Shown one piece after another: positions 1-12,832 of a stretch of 64,000 nucleotides of DNA (the stretch's first letter is position 1; each line of letters starts with the position of its first letter). The DNA is from Rhizophagus irregularis. Its lineage: Eukaryota > Glomeromycota > Glomeromycetes > Glomerales > Glomeraceae. Location of the stretch: positions 2,234,501 through 2,298,500 of the forward strand of contig NC_089453.1 in NCBI RefSeq assembly GCF_026210795.1, read 5' to 3'. A program made the position numbers and the translations under genes. The notes under the pieces were generated by a model, which was given only the letters and a program-made list of their open reading frames with translations, was not told the origin of the DNA and did no database searches.

Positions 1-1759
1 TTCATAATTAATTTCAAGAGTATTTCTTCCTAAAGTGATTGTTTTACCATATTTTGGATTAACTGAACTAATCTTTGCCGATTTCAAGGCAAGTTCACTA
101 TCTATATATATGTACGTATAAAAATAAAAAATAAATAATTATATAAAATCTTAACTGGGAGTAAAATTACCAGTAAGGAAGGAATTAACGTTAATTCTGC
201 CCACCGGTTAATTTCCTTTCCTACTATTAAGTACAGTAAATAAAATTTTTACCCTTCAATGTAAAGAAATGTTGGCACATCCGTTGAAACAATTGTTAAA
301 TCTGTTGGCGTAATTTTCCAAATCATATCAAAGGTCTTATAAATAAAATTATAAATAAAAATGCATGGAGATTGAATTGTAAAATTGGGAGGTATATCCC
401 AAGTTGAATTAAACATGTCATTAGTATCAAAAATATCTCCTCCAAGTAAACACCCTTGTACGCCATCTACGTCTAATACGCTATTCCTATACATTAATAA
501 ATAACCTCCATAAATTAGAGGGACTTTAACAACCGAATCAGCTTTCGCGTAATTTCCCGTTAATTGTACAATCCTAGTGACTGAACCAGACGAAAGAAAT
601 GAAACAATTAATACCAAATTATGACCATAATAAATATCTTTATTAAGTGGATCAATTTCAGTAGTTTTTCTTAATTGAATGACACATTGATATCCTATAC
701 CCTTAATATCTACCGAACACATTGCAAAATTCATAGATAAATTTGGAGTGGATGTTTGATAAATAATAAATGGTTCAGTTAATTTTTTGTTTTCATTCTC
801 AGGTTTGTAAAAATTAACATAAATATATAAACTTGGTTGCAGTTCCGCATTAACTTGTGAGGAATAACGTTTTGAATAAATAAATCCAAGTCCACTATCA
901 ATCGTTAAAAATGAATATATAGGATTATCATATTGAAGATTTAAATCTTTACGAGATATCACTCCACTTTCTCCTTTTTGGAGTCTTCCAGTAATTGGAC
1001 TAAGAAATTAAAAGTTAATATTTATTTTATTAATTGGTTAATAAGTTTATGGTGAAACTTACGTTATTTTAAATTTTTGCCACTCCAAAGTATCAGGATC
1101 ATGAATATCAGCCAATTTCATATAATAAAATGTATCGGACAAATCAAAAATAAATTTAAATTTTCCTAATCGTCCAACTATACTACCATTATAATAATTA
1201 TTGTAACCGAGCCAATTTTCGCTGTCGTACAAAAATAAATCATGTTAGATAAACATTTTTGCATAAATTGGTTATAAAAGGATTTTTACCCTAATATATT
1301 TCCATCTGAATCCACTTCAGCAATAAATCTTCCAAATGGTAGACTATAGTCGGTATCAGATATATTATAGTAAAGTATGTAGAATATATTATCCCTGTTA
1401 AGATTGGTTACTATGATATAATCAGGTGATAATACATCCATATCTATTCGACAAAAATTAAACTTCGGAATCGAAAAGTTTTGAACAACAAAAGGTGACA
1501 TGGTCCCATTTACATGTAAAACTCTTAAGTGTAAATCTGGTTCATTACACTTTCTATTGTTAAGTGGACGATAAAATCGAAGCAATTGGCTTCCATCAGT
1601 AAGCGTAAAATATCCCATTGGTGAGATGTAAGCATCTCCTTCAGAATGATTATAGGTATTTATTGTGTAAGCACTAACATAAGTTGTCACAAAAATTGTT
1701 AATACACTAGTGAAAATCACCAATAAGCTCCAAAGAGTTTTGTTTGAATTCGGTTTCAT
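1..1759 (-). CDS. Secreted or membrane-anchored protein of unknown function, 3' end beyond window
   Basis: I do not recognise the family. Five exons can be placed on the minus strand: 1290-1759, 1063-1221, 253-999, 171-196 and 1-101. All have GT-AG borders and the phases agree throughout, giving 501 residues before the left edge. The ATG at 1759 opens a basic start followed by a hydrophobic stretch at about residues 10-31 (WSLLVIFTSVLTIF), a signal peptide or anchor. The rest is rich in beta-strand-like blocks (FYIDL, YGGYLLMYRN, GRLGKFKFIFDLSDTFYY), so an extracellular beta-propeller is possible but unproven. The in-frame stops seen at 1286 and 249 lie inside introns. The 26-nt exon at 171-196 is the least certain. 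Confidence 0.6.
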
Positions 1760-3112
1760 TTTCGGTTTTAATAACTGGTAAAAAAAAAAAAAATCTTTGA
1801 TTTTTATTTTTAAATAACAAATTGTTATATAAAGTTGATCTCATAGACAGATAGACGGAGAATACGGAAGACAACATCTTTTGTTTTGATCACTCAAAGT
1901 AAAACAGTAAATCAGGTACCCGACTTTTTTGATCATTTAATAATTTCAATGAATTGCCTAATTAAGAAATTCATTTGAAATCAATTTGGCAAATTTAATT
2001 TCGAATGTTCTTTTACACACTTGGGCTTGGGCTGTCAGGAAGGAATGGGCATCTTTATTTATTTTATTCTCAAAATCTGTCGAATCTACCAGCATATTTT
2101 TCCGAATTTCAAAATTATTAGTATCAGTTTATCAAAGAAAAAATTAGAAATTTGTGAAAGCCTCTAAAGCCGATTATTTTGTCGAACTGTCAATTTTTGG
2201 AAAAAAAAGGTTGCTATGAATATACTTTTTTATTCACAAAATAAAAATAGACTTGGATATATTGACTGTTCTATGAGTTAATAATATAGTTACTACGATT
2301 TGTGAATAATATTATTTAACACTGTAAAAGTTGCTGTTATTTTTCAATGCACGATATAATTGTAAAGTGTGAATTTTTTTTTTTAGTACACCATATTACA
2401 GTAACTCGTAGCTTCTAGATACGATTGATACATGGCTATTTTTTTTATCAAAAATAATTTTTTGTAATATACAAAAAAAATTATTATGTGATTTGTGCGT
2501 TAATATCGAAAGGTTTTGAAATTATGAATAACAAATTGCTAATCTTGAGCTAAAGATTGTGTCATTCCCGCTCGGTTATGAGAATATGGCAGAGTGGCGG
2601 CACTGATGAAAAGTTGATTTCTATAGATTAGCTTTTATAGTACAGCTAGTTACACATTTATATTTTACAATTTTTTTTGTGTGCCATTATTCTATATTAA
2701 TCCGACTACACTGTACATGTCACTGTATAGTGACTATAGTCTGTATAGTGTATACGTCTTTCGATTTAACAAAATAAAAAAAGTCAGATTACGACAGATG
2801 TATAATAAAACTGTAAGTTGCTAAAATTACAAAGCTAGACTAAACAAACATATATGAGTTACCACCTAAAACCGACTACAACGAAGTCGTCTTGCCTATG
2901 GTTTTATAGAACTTGAGACATAACCAGTTCCTAGACTAAATATAAACGAACCATTAAAAAAAACTATACAACAAAATGAACTAAAAAATTGTATCACGAC
3001 TATTAATCCATTCCCTTTCATAAAATACCACCTGTAAATACTGTCATAGACGGAACGGTGCTGTTAATAAAAAAACTTTGTATTGTCCTTTATAAAAATA
3101 GGGGGTGTGCAA
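1760..3112. other. Gene-free AT-rich stretch
   Basis: No frame with coding character or splice structure was seen on either strand. The first 100 bases carry poly-A/T runs and are likely the promoter side of the minus-strand gene. Nothing else recognised. Confidence 0.5.
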
Positions 3113-3322
3113 TTATTTATGTGGAGGTGAACGAAATTGATTGATGGATGTTTTATAATTCACAAAATCCAGCGTTTCGGATATTATATGTTTCTTAGGT
3201 TGTTTTGATCTTCTAGATCTTTCATCATCACTAGACGGCGGAGTACGTCTAATGAAAGCGTCTTTTATGTTTAAGGAATTTACGCGCTTCCTCGTTCGAT
3301 CGCTTAATTGTGCGTCAGTCAT
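3113..3322 (-). CDS. Small basic hypothetical protein, 69 aa
   Basis: An ATG-initiated frame with more G+C than its surroundings. It is rich in Arg, Lys and Ser (DRTRKRVNSLN, SSDDERSRRSKQPKKH), resembling a nuclear-localisation or disordered segment. There is no signal peptide, domain or flanking splice-site support. It may be a first exon, a remnant, or chance. The family is not recognised. Confidence 0.3.
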   Translation of the reverse strand: MTDAQLSDRTRKRVNSLNIKDAFIRRTPPSSDDERSRRSKQPKKHIISETLDFVNYKTSINQFRSPPHK

Positions 3323-4131
3323 TGCATCGTAAACCTGCGTAAAAGGGGCGTTAACGGGGATGAAAGGACGTGTTGAATTAAGAGTTTTCTTATGTGATGT
3401 AGTAGAGGTACCATCGGTCGGTGGGTTGGAGTATTCTTCATTTATCTTTATTCACAGCGAAAATCATCTACGCTATTGACTCATCATACATTGTTGCTGT
3501 GTTTGGATCGTTGTTCTATATGTTCCATGTTGTCAAGGTAATTTTGGCCTTTATGTAGAGCAACGTTAGAAGTCACGTGATTGATAGTGATTTGCGTTGT
3601 ATCCAATGTACCTTGCGCCAATGTGCTGTAAATCTGATAGTATTAAAAGAACCTGTATATAATACCTTGATCGTAGTAAAATAGTGTATTATTGAAATTT
3701 TTATGAATATAAATAAAAGAATGTACCATTTAACTTGACTTCAAAATCTTTGAGAGGTCTACTACAAACTGCAACGTTTTTAATTTAAAAATAATCAACA
3801 AATTGATAATTAATGTATGTTTAATATACGGAGCTAATCATGCAGAATCGATTTTGTCAAAATCGAATTAATCGAAAATCTGATCAGAATCGCCAAAATA
3901 TGATTTCAAACTTACTTAAGTAAGGAGTCGTACGAGTATCTTGCTACATTTTCTACATTGCCACAATTAATTGAAAATAGGTGATTTCAAAATACTTTTT
4001 AATTGAATCGATGACATTTAGTAAGAAAATTTTTAATAATGTGATATAATGCGTGGAAATGTGAAATAGGATTATATAAAATTATAATATTAATCTTATA
4101 AAATAAATTCTTGATGAAAGTGTAAACATTA
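3323..4131. other. Gene-free stretch before the Harbinger-like element
   Basis: Mixed-composition intergenic sequence without a supportable gene or repeat. Confidence 0.4.
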
Positions 4132-5073
4132 GGCCACACAAATTCGATTTATCGGTTCACTTCACCTGGCCGGGTCACTTTTTCAAATTTCAATAAAAAT
4201 AAGTTTATATATAAAAAGTTTATCACGTGATCAGGACGTAATTTTATTGGCGGGTAAGTTTATCACGTGGCTGAGAACTTTGGAGCGAAAATAAATTCTT
4301 TAATTACCTTCCCCCTTAAAAGTCAACCAATCAGATGTCACGATTTTATTATAAGTCACGTACCGGCTAGATAATCTGTATTTAGGGGTTTCGAAGATAA
4401 TCAAATTTTTTTCGTTCCAGTTTGTTATTAAAAATGCCTATCATACATGTACGAATAAGTTACAACTCTGTAACTTTAAAAGATTAGGAAGGTTTACCAG
4501 TTTAAAAAGAGACAGAAATAAAAGATTTTTTAATGATATATCAATTTCATATTTATCATCTAATTTCTGGGGAGCAGATTTTGAAGTAAAATTTTGTTAA
4601 TCGAAAATATTAGCTGGGGAAAAAATTTCGCTGAACTGTATTACTTGGGAAGTTATATGTAAATATGGAATTTACGCAATATTTTAAATGCCAATTCAAA
4701 TAATCTATTTGTTCCAGAATTTACATGTAATAGTCCGATTGAAATTCAATATTTAATATTCAAGTGGATTATTTAAAAAAGCACTTTGTTTTAACTATGG
4801 AGCAGAATGTGAAGAAGAAAATAATTGTGGAGAGTATGTTTCATATTGTGAAGATTGTAGTACGTAAGTTGAAAATAAAAAGAGAAGGAGTAAAGAAAAT
4901 AAATTTGTAAAGTCTAAAAATGTTTAAATTACTATTCATGATAATTAAGATTTAACCAATAAAATTACTTGAAATCACGTGACAAAAATTTTACATATAA
5001 AAATTTTTTGGTCAAATTTTGAAAAAGTGACCCGGCCGGGTGAAGTGAACCGAAAATATTAGTTTGCGTGGCC
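4132..5073. mobile_element. PIF/Harbinger-like non-autonomous element with captured gene fragment
   Basis: Terminal inverted repeats of about 60 bp begin GGCCACACAAA on the left and, read inward from the right, GGCCACGCAAA. Both continue through CGGTTCACTTCACC-GGCCGGGTCACTTTTTCAAA. A TTA trinucleotide flanks each side (4129-4131 and 5074-5076), the target duplication typical of PIF/Harbinger. Length is 942 bp and no transposase frame remains. The interior (about 4600-4870, plus strand) keeps coding-like sequence with stops, readable as NSPIEIQYLIFKWI and NCGEYVSYCEDC, ending near a GTAAGT donor at 4864. That suggests a captured exon of a host gene. Confidence 0.75.
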
Positions 5074-6796
5074 TTATATTAAAAAAAAATTTTCTATTGA
5101 ACAATTTAGAATGGCCTGTCAGGAACTAAGACAACTTGTTTCTAAATTTTAAATTTTTTTTTTCCTGGTTTTTTTTTAGATGATGAAAGTTTTATCAGGA
5201 AAAATAATTCTATTTTTAGATATTCGAAAAATATAAAAAAAATCTAAATATTTATATTTACGAATACTTTTGTGTAAATAATTGCGAGACCAATAGGATA
5301 ATGATTATTATAAATAAATAAATAATTCCAATTTTGAAAATTTATGGATAAAAGTTATCAAAGAAAAGGAAAAAAAAAAAATAAGTCAAAGAAACCATAA
5401 AAGTAAATAAAAAAAAAATAAGGGAAATTTTAATCTGAAAAAATCGGAAATCGGTTTGCGTTACATTAATCCTTGATTATATTGACATATTTAGAAAATT
5501 ATTTTTAATTTGTAATAATATTAAGAGTTTTAACAATTTAAAAATGGTATCATAATTCAAATGTTAAAATAGAAAAGATCTTATTCTAAAAATAATTTTT
5601 TAAAAAAAAGTAAATTTTTTTTTTTTTTTTGTTAGTAACGCATTTTCCTTAATTAATTAATTCCTTATGTAAATAAATAAAATATTCTTTTTAACGCATT
5701 TCTTTATGTAATTAATTAAATTTTATTAGTTGTATAACTCCTTAAAATATGTAATTATATCATAATCCCGAATTTCCTATTATTATTGGATAAATAAATA
5801 AAATTTTAAACAAATTTAAGGATCGACCAATAAAACGAAACTTAGAATGAAAGAATTTGTTTGTTTCAATATGTATGATTTACTTAATGACTCCCCAATC
5901 TGTAAATCACTGTAAACCTTAAAAAAAAAACCCCCTCATGACAACGCCAAAAGGTAAAAATAAAATTATTTCCTATTATAATATATTGAAGAAATTCTTA
6001 TTAAGTAATAAGTTACTAAAAGATCAAAACCTTGAATTTTCTCAACAATCCACTACGAAAATTTCATTTATGAAAAAAACGGTGTCATACTTTAATTTAA
6101 ATAATGTAACAAACACATATCATATGATTAACGCGTCAAAAAAAAATTGATATCCAAATAAAAATCCAAATATAAATAATTTTTAAGTTTCAAAATGTTT
6201 ATTATTTATTGAAACTTAAACTTTGTTTTAATTTTTTCCTTTTTTTTCGATTTCAAAATCTCTTGTTCTTCATTTTTGGTATATTGGCGATCCAAATTTT
6301 TCTTAATCAAGAATATCTGTTATCAAACTTTAACGCGAACATAAACCTTTTTTTTCATTAAAATAATGAATGAAACAATAGGAGTTCATACACTTACCAA
6401 ATAAAGTAAGCATATATCGGATAACTGTGAGAAAATTTAATTGTACAATGATTTTTTTTCATAATCTTCTCATTTATTTTTTTCATTTTAAGTAAAAGTC
6501 AAGATTAAATGGATAACGTTGTGCTATAATTTAATAAACGAAACAATCGAATGATTTTGGCTGCACAATAATATCGTATGATTTTTTTTAATGTTACAAT
6601 TATCCATTTTTTGTTTTTTGAATGATTAAAAATAAATGATTCTTCGAATCTTCTATGGATCATTAATCGGCTTCAACCATTATAAATACAGTGGCCATCG
6701 ACCGGAGATTTTTTCCATCAACGAAAATGATATCGAAAAAATAAAAAACCAAAAAAAAATTAATAAACGAAATGGGTGAAACAATTAATTCATAGC
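5074..6796. other. Gene-poor AT-rich stretch
   Basis: Contains long A and T runs and scattered short frames. One ATG frame at 5938-6150 (70 codons, lysine- and asparagine-rich, no motif) could be a small gene but has no independent support. Confidence 0.35.
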
Positions 6797-6967
6797 CTCC
6801 AATAAAAGTAGAACGAAAACGGAAAAGAATCTCCAATAAAAGTAGAACGAAAACGGAAATGAAGGTTCAATAAAAGTAGAACGAAAACGGAAAAGAATCT
6901 CCAATAAAAAGTAGAACGAAAACGGAAAAGAATCTCCAATAAAAAGTAGAACGAAAACGGAAACGAA
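6797..6967. repeat. Minisatellite, five units of about 34-35 bp
   Basis: Five tandem copies of a unit containing CCAATAAAAGTAGAACGAAA followed by ACGGAAAAGAAT. Later units differ by one extra A in the AAAA run and by a few substitutions. No reading frame runs through the array. Confidence 0.85.
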
Positions 6968-8003
6968 TGACCGAAAAATGAACGAAAAAAATACGGATTG
7001 TCTATAACTTATACCGACGGTTAAAAATTTTAGGATGGTTTAACTTTTATACCGACGGTTATAACGAAAGACGGTTACCTCTCCAACTATTTCCACTACT
7101 AAAATTTCCTATTTTTTTCAAATATCTTAAAATCATAATTTTAAAATATCTTAATCTTAATTTTTTAAAAATTTTAATTTTTTAAACATAATGAACCCCC
7201 TATATTCTTTTTTTTTTCCCCTTTGTAAAATATTTCCATTTAAATATTTTTTTTAAGCTGTGTTGCGTTTTTATGTAACAAAAAATATTAGAAATAGTTT
7301 TTTCTAATTATTCTTAGCAAATAACCCTATAAGATAAATTTATTATTTTATTAATGTATTCTTTATACGCTAATAAAATCGTAAAAGAAATGATATTTTT
7401 ATAAAATTAATTCAAATAATCTTGTAATCTTGTAATTAATGATTCCCATAAAAAATGCAAGTCCAAAATGTAAAGTGTCATCACTCCGATGATTCCCCGA
7501 TACTCATGATATGACCCATAAATTATCATACTTTATTACCATTGTGAATGTGCAGTAAATAAAAATGTTTATTATGCAGCCTATTATGATCACGCTTATT
7601 TTTGCTAGTAAAAAGAATGAGATAAAAATATTGGTTATGTATATATAATAAAGGCATAATATTGGGTGGCATGCATAATATTACAGTTATTGGATGTGGG
7701 TAATTATCCCGTATAATTAATTATAAAATTTATTGGCTTTTTTCTTGTAGTTTAGATTATAAACTAAATAATAAAAAATTTTATTTATTAGAAATTATTA
7801 TTACATAGCTTTTGATAATTAAAGTAATAAGTGTAAAATTTAACTCTAATATTACAATATATATGTTTTATTTGTACGCTTTATTTAATAATTTGTTACT
7901 ATGACTATCGCATTCATAATAATTTCACTGTCAATTACAGTACCTAACCCACAAAACTTTTCACCGACAAGGTCATTTCGCAGACAAATGTTACAATCAT
8001 CAT
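6968..8003. other. Gene-free AT-rich stretch
   Basis: No gene or element recognised. The sequence around 7000-7080 contains a short repeated phrase, TATACCGACGGTTA, present twice. Confidence 0.4.
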
Positions 8004-8071
8004 TTAGGATTAGAGTTAGGGTTAGGTAAGAAAATTAGTTAGGATTAGGGTTAGGATAAGGTTGATTAGGA
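8004..8071 (+). repeat. Degenerate telomere-like TTAGGG patch
   Basis: Two clusters of TTAGGG and near-TTAGGG words (TTAGGATTAGAGTTAGGG and TTAGGATTAGGGTTAGG) separated by about 15 bp. TTAGGG is the usual telomere unit of most fungi and animals. It is too short and degenerate to be a chromosome end and looks like an interstitial remnant. Confidence 0.6.
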
Positions 8072-8226
8072 TTTCAAAACTGTTGTTAAAATGACTATAA
8101 AATGTCATAATGGAGGACACAGAGTATGACATAATGACTTCTATACTATTTCTCTTTTCCTTTTGTCTTCAGTATCACGCCACGGTTGTGTTCGATCTAT
8201 TAAAGTATTAAAAGCACTATATGGAC

Positions 8227-8469
8227 TAGGGATGGCAACGGTTATGATCATAACCGTTTAACCGACCGTTTGACCAACCATTTAACATTTGACCAACAAT
8301 TTTTAACCATTTGACCGACCATTTAACCAATTATTTAAGTAAAATGGTATAACCAACCATTTAACCGACCGTTTAACCGACCGTTTAACCAATTTTTAAC
8401 CGACCATAACTGACCGTTTAAATTGCTATAACCGATTATAACCGACCATAACCGACCGTTGCATCCCTG
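8227..8469. mobile_element. hAT-like non-autonomous foldback element, GGTCGGTTAA-word family
   Basis: The ends are TAGGGATGGCAACGG and CCGTTGCATCCCTG, and the element is flanked by a perfect 8-bp duplication ATATGGAC (8219-8226, 8470-8477). An 8-bp duplication and a YAGGG terminus are hallmarks of hAT elements. The whole interior is built from repeats of AACCGACCGTTTAACC/ATTTGACC-type words. It has the same ends as the element in the second kelch gene at 42396-42833. Confidence 0.8.
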
Positions 8470-8477
8470 ATATGGAC

Positions 8478-9341
8478 ATAAACGTTCATCTTCATAATTC
8501 CCAATGTAAAATGTGGCGATAGAAGTAATCTGGATTTACTTTAAACTTGGATTCTAAAATGATAAGAATAATAAAATGGTTTTGACTTGAGATCTTTGCA
8601 AAATATTCTCTTAAACAATTTGTTATATCACCAATTTATCATATCTTTCCTCCTTACATAAAATTTCTATTATTACTATTTAAATCAAATAATATAGTAT
8701 ATCCAATAAATCAAACTAATTATGAGGTATGAATCAAATTCGAAAATTTATAAGAATAACAATTTAAGGTATTTATTTATGAAATTGTACTTCATGTTTT
8801 GTAACTTTTTTAACCCTTTTATTCCTTTTTATGAGAGTTTTTATTGAAATTTTATTCCAAATAGAAAATCGTAAATGACTTTTTCAAACTATCATCGAAC
8901 AATGATCATCCGTAAATCATTTAGACATTTACGTTTATTCAAGGTGGTACCTCTTTTAATTTAAAATCAAATGTTGAACACACTGTTTCAAAAGAAAACT
9001 ATACAAACTGTTGTAGAAATTAAAAAAAGTTATAATTTGATAAACTCACCATAAAATTTTTATTCATTCAATACATTATTACTTAATATAATATCACTAG
9101 TTTATTGGTGAGTATTCGGCTGAAAAATATGCTGTACAGACTATTCCAATTTTGGATTAGTGATCTGCTTGATCTATACATTATATTTATCACATGCACG
9201 AATAGTTACACTTTATTAATTTGTATAAATTTTAAAAATTACGGTTTACTCTTTCTTTTTTTTGTCCAAACTTTCATTTCATTTTATATCAAGTATTAGT
9301 TAAACAACTATTATATAATATTTATATAATATTTATATAAT
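8478..9341. other. Intergenic region upstream of kinase pseudogene
   Basis: AT-rich. A repeated TATTTATATAATA phrase lies just before the pseudogene at 9310-9340. No gene supported. Confidence 0.4.
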
Positions 9342-10857
9342 ATGAATTATACTAAACTTGATACAAAATATAAATTTAAAGCTCTTTTTTCAAAAGATTT
9401 AAGAGATGAAATTGAAGAAAAGGGAGTATGTTCTAATTGTAAGAGTCCAAACACTGGAGAAGACTGGTGTAATAAATGTGATCCAGGACGTTTTTAAAGA
9501 GAAGGAAACTCAAATAGAGATCCTGAATTAGATAAATTAACTTATGAATCACAACTTCAAACAAATAATTATTATCATAATTTAGAATGGATACCTTATG
9601 ATAGGCTTCAAGATATTAAACCTATTGGTAAAGGAGGTTATGCTGTTATTTATTCAGCTACTTGGTTGGATGGAGAACCTAATGAACTCCATAGAGAACG
9701 TATTGGTCCTATTACAGTTGAACTTAAAAAATTTAAGAGCTCATTAAATATCATGGAAGCTCTTACTAGTGAGGTGAATAAAAAATTTTTTTTAGTTAAT
9801 TATTATTTGAAGTTATTACTAATAAATATTTTTTACTTAGGTTAAGAATGTAATACTGGTAGCACTGGATTATATGGTATAACAAGAGATCCACGATCAA
9901 AAGAACCTATAATGGTTTTAGCATATGCTAAACATAAAAATTTAAGAAATTATTTAAAAGAAAAATTTTCTACTTTAAAATGGGAACACAAATTAAATAT
10001 ATTATTTTTTGTTACATTAAATCTTCAAGTTATTCATGGATCAGGATGTATTCATAAAGATTTACATAGTGGAAACATACTCATTGGTTTTAATGATCCA
10101 ATGTTTAATTTAGGTGAATCTTTAAACTCTAAATTGAGTAGTCTTGGTTTAAACCTTAATAATGATGAATTTTCTGACACAAAAATTACTGATTTGGGCT
10201 TTCACAATTCATAAATAATTCTAAAACTTCTGATTCTACAAATGTATGTGGAGTACTTCCTTATGTAGCACCTGAGATCTTGGAAGGAGAACCTTATACA
10301 GAAGCAAGTGATATTTATAGCTTAGGGATTATTATGACAGAATTAACTACAGGAAAACCGCCTTATGGAACTGTACCTCATAATGATGATCTTACACTTA
10401 CAATTTGTAATGGTTTAAGACCAAGAGTTGCTAAAGGAACACCTAAACGTTATATTGATTTAGTAAACCAGTGTCTTGATGCAGATCCACAAGAAAGACC
10501 TTCTAGTATTGAATTATATAGAATATTTGAAAATTGGAAATTAAAATTAGAAGATAAAAAACCATCAAAAATCTTTGACGAATTTTCTGAAGCAGATAAA
10601 TTGTCTTAGCATCACCTGCTGAAATAACATTACATGATGGAGCAATTTATATTAGTCGTAATATGAGATTTCCTAATAATCTCCCTAAATCAGTAAATTC
10701 CAAAAGAGTTTAATTTGAAGATAATAATGGTAAATATTATCTTATTTAATATATATGTATATATTTACTGTGTAGTTACATAATTTTCATTTTATAGTTT
10801 TGGATTCTGGTTTAATTAACCGTATGCTTGTTATTGCTATTCAAGAACAGAGTCAAG
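9342..10857 (+). pseudogene. Tyrosine-kinase-like protein kinase, degraded
   Basis: Starts at the ATG at 9342 with a CxxC...CxxC zinc-ribbon-like N-terminus (VCSNCKSP...WCNKCDPG), then NLEWIPYDRL, the glycine loop KPIGKGGYAVIYSATW, a VAxK-like segment with Glu for Ala (VELKKF), the catalytic loop CIHKDLHSGNIL, DLG in place of DFG, APE (YVAPEILEG) and lobe motifs through RPSSIEL. Lesions are: an in-frame TAA at 9495, a frame change at the intron near 9776-9841, another near 10205 just after DLG, and a further stop and frame change near 10606. A last exon-like piece (LDSGLINRMLVIAIQEQSQ) ends at 10857 before a GTATTT donor. The number of independent lesions makes sequencing error unlikely. Confidence 0.85.
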
Positions 10858-12160
10858 GTATTTTTTTATTTAAATGTTATTATGTTTAATAAAATATAAT
10901 TAAATTAACTGAAATTTTTTTTTTATTGTGTGAGACGATATGAAGATTGATGTACTGAAAGATTAATAATAACTAAACATTGTGAAATTAATGTTCTTAG
11001 GTTTTTTATTTTAATATAAATAAAAATTGACATATTTAGACAACATATTTTGATACATTATTAATTACTATTGTATCACCTTTTATTAACATTTCGCAGT
11101 CTTGTATATTTGTTATTTAGTGATTCAATAGAACGATTTATCATTTCTTATTTTTCAATAATTATTATCTTAATAATTACGATAAAATTTAAGAACTTAG
11201 AGAAATCGTCAACATCAATCCTTGTAATTGATGATGAGTTTAAATTTATTATTAGCAGTGTTAAGATAGCTGTATTATTTCTAAAATTTAGGTTCTATGA
11301 TTTTTTATTTTGTAATTATTATATAGTACAAAAGCCAGGTAAAATGGTAAATATAAATTAAGTACAATAGTGACTTTTTCAATTATGATAAATAGTAATA
11401 AAATTTTGGTAAATGGAATTTAATATTTCAAATTTTATATAAAAAAATTTCTAATTTACCCGCTCTCATCTTAATATATATTAGTTATTGGGTAGACATA
11501 CACAATAATAACTGTGTTATTATGCTGACGCCCAGGATCATGTTCTATATAAAAAGTATAGTAAACAATAGGTATTTTACCTATAAAAATTAATATGTGT
11601 GATTTTAATCTAATGACGTAATGCGTTCAAAGATATTACGCAGTAATAATTTATCTAAAAAAATATCAGTACGTTATGAACGGACAATTTCAAAGATAAT
11701 TTTCAAAGAAAACGTGAAAAGACCATTGAATATTTTGCTCATAAAAAAAAAAGAATGTGATTTAAGAAAGTTTAAAAACTGAAAGAGAAATTATTAATGA
11801 ATCAATTATTTCAAACGGATAATTATTATATTAACATTCCTCCTTTTTATTCCGCGGTCCAATCGGTCCATGAAATAGCTGGTCCTATATTCGGTGGAAA
11901 CATTTGCTTGGAGTGAGTTATCCACTCCAAGTTCACCCAAAAATGTTTATCGCATAACTTTCTTAATACAGTAAATAATCTAAAGTTTTTTTGGCAATTA
12001 ATAAGTTAATACACTATTCATAACACATACTAGAACAGGTTTTGAGCATGATTTACTCGATCAAAATAATATTAAGACTATCAAATCTAACTTTATGAAT
12101 AATGAGCAAAATTTTATCGAAAATAGAAAATCCGATATATAATCGTTAAAATCGTGAATG
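10858..12160. other. Gene-free AT-rich stretch
   Basis: Contains a hydrophobic open frame around 11071-11361 that reads as AT-rich noise. No gene supported. Confidence 0.4.
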
Positions 12161-12162
12161 TA

Positions 12163-12830
12163 CAGTGGCCTGCCAAAAGTGACCGACCACCTAAAAATTA
12201 ATAAAATCAGTTATTTTCATTAATAATTTTTATATTTATTTTAAAATTAGAAATATAAAAACCTATTTTAAAAAGTATTTTTATATTTAATTAATAATAA
12301 AATTGTGTATAAATATCTAATTTTAATGTGAAAAAAAAAAAGACTTTTTAACCAGAGCAGCTAGAGCAAAACAGATGCCAAAAATCGATTTTTCAACTAG
12401 AAATTAGCTTATTTTCAAAAAATCAGAAAAATTTGATTAGTAATTGCTGAGAAATCCCCTCCTAAAAATCGGCAAAATTGATGATCTACATATAAAAATT
12501 ATAAAATTTCACCAAAATTCATGATTTAAAAGCAGATTTTTCCAAGAACTGCTGATTAAAATTTTCTGATTTTTTGAAAATAAGCTAATTTTTAGTTGAA
12601 AAATCGATTTTTGCTATCTATTTTGCTCTAGCTGCTCTGGTTAAAAGGTTAATTTTTTTTTTTACATTAAAATTAGATATTTATTCATAATTTTATTATT
12701 AATTAAGTATAAAAATACTTTTTAAAATAGGTTTTTATATTTCTAATTTTAAAATAAATATAAAAATTATTAATGAAAATAACTGATGTCATTAATTTTT
12801 AGGTGGTCGGTCACTTTTGGCAGGCCACTG
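12163..12830. mobile_element. Tc1/mariner-type MITE with very long inverted repeats
   Basis: The left end CAGTGGCCTGCCAAAAGTGA is matched by its reverse complement at the right end, with TA on both sides (12161-12162, 12831-12832). This is the signature of Tc1/mariner insertion. The inverted repeats extend roughly 300 bp each, leaving a small central loop, so the 668-bp element is almost one palindrome. It includes the phrases ACCGACCACCTAAAAATTAA and AACCAGAGCAGCTAGAGC on each arm. No coding capacity. Confidence 0.9.
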
Positions 12831-12832
12831 TA

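Noticed and set aside
249-962. Separate 237-residue protein
   Set aside because: It begins at GTG within a spliced exon, and its stop is created by intron sequence (GG/GTAAAAA). It is exon 3 of the gene at 1-1759.
8227-8469. Simple minisatellite of GACCGTTTAACC
   Set aside because: The 8-bp target duplication and inverted ends show it is a transposed element, not a local repeat.
11071-11361. 96-residue hydrophobic open frame
   Set aside because: Composition follows the AT-rich background; no motif, homologous block or exon borders.
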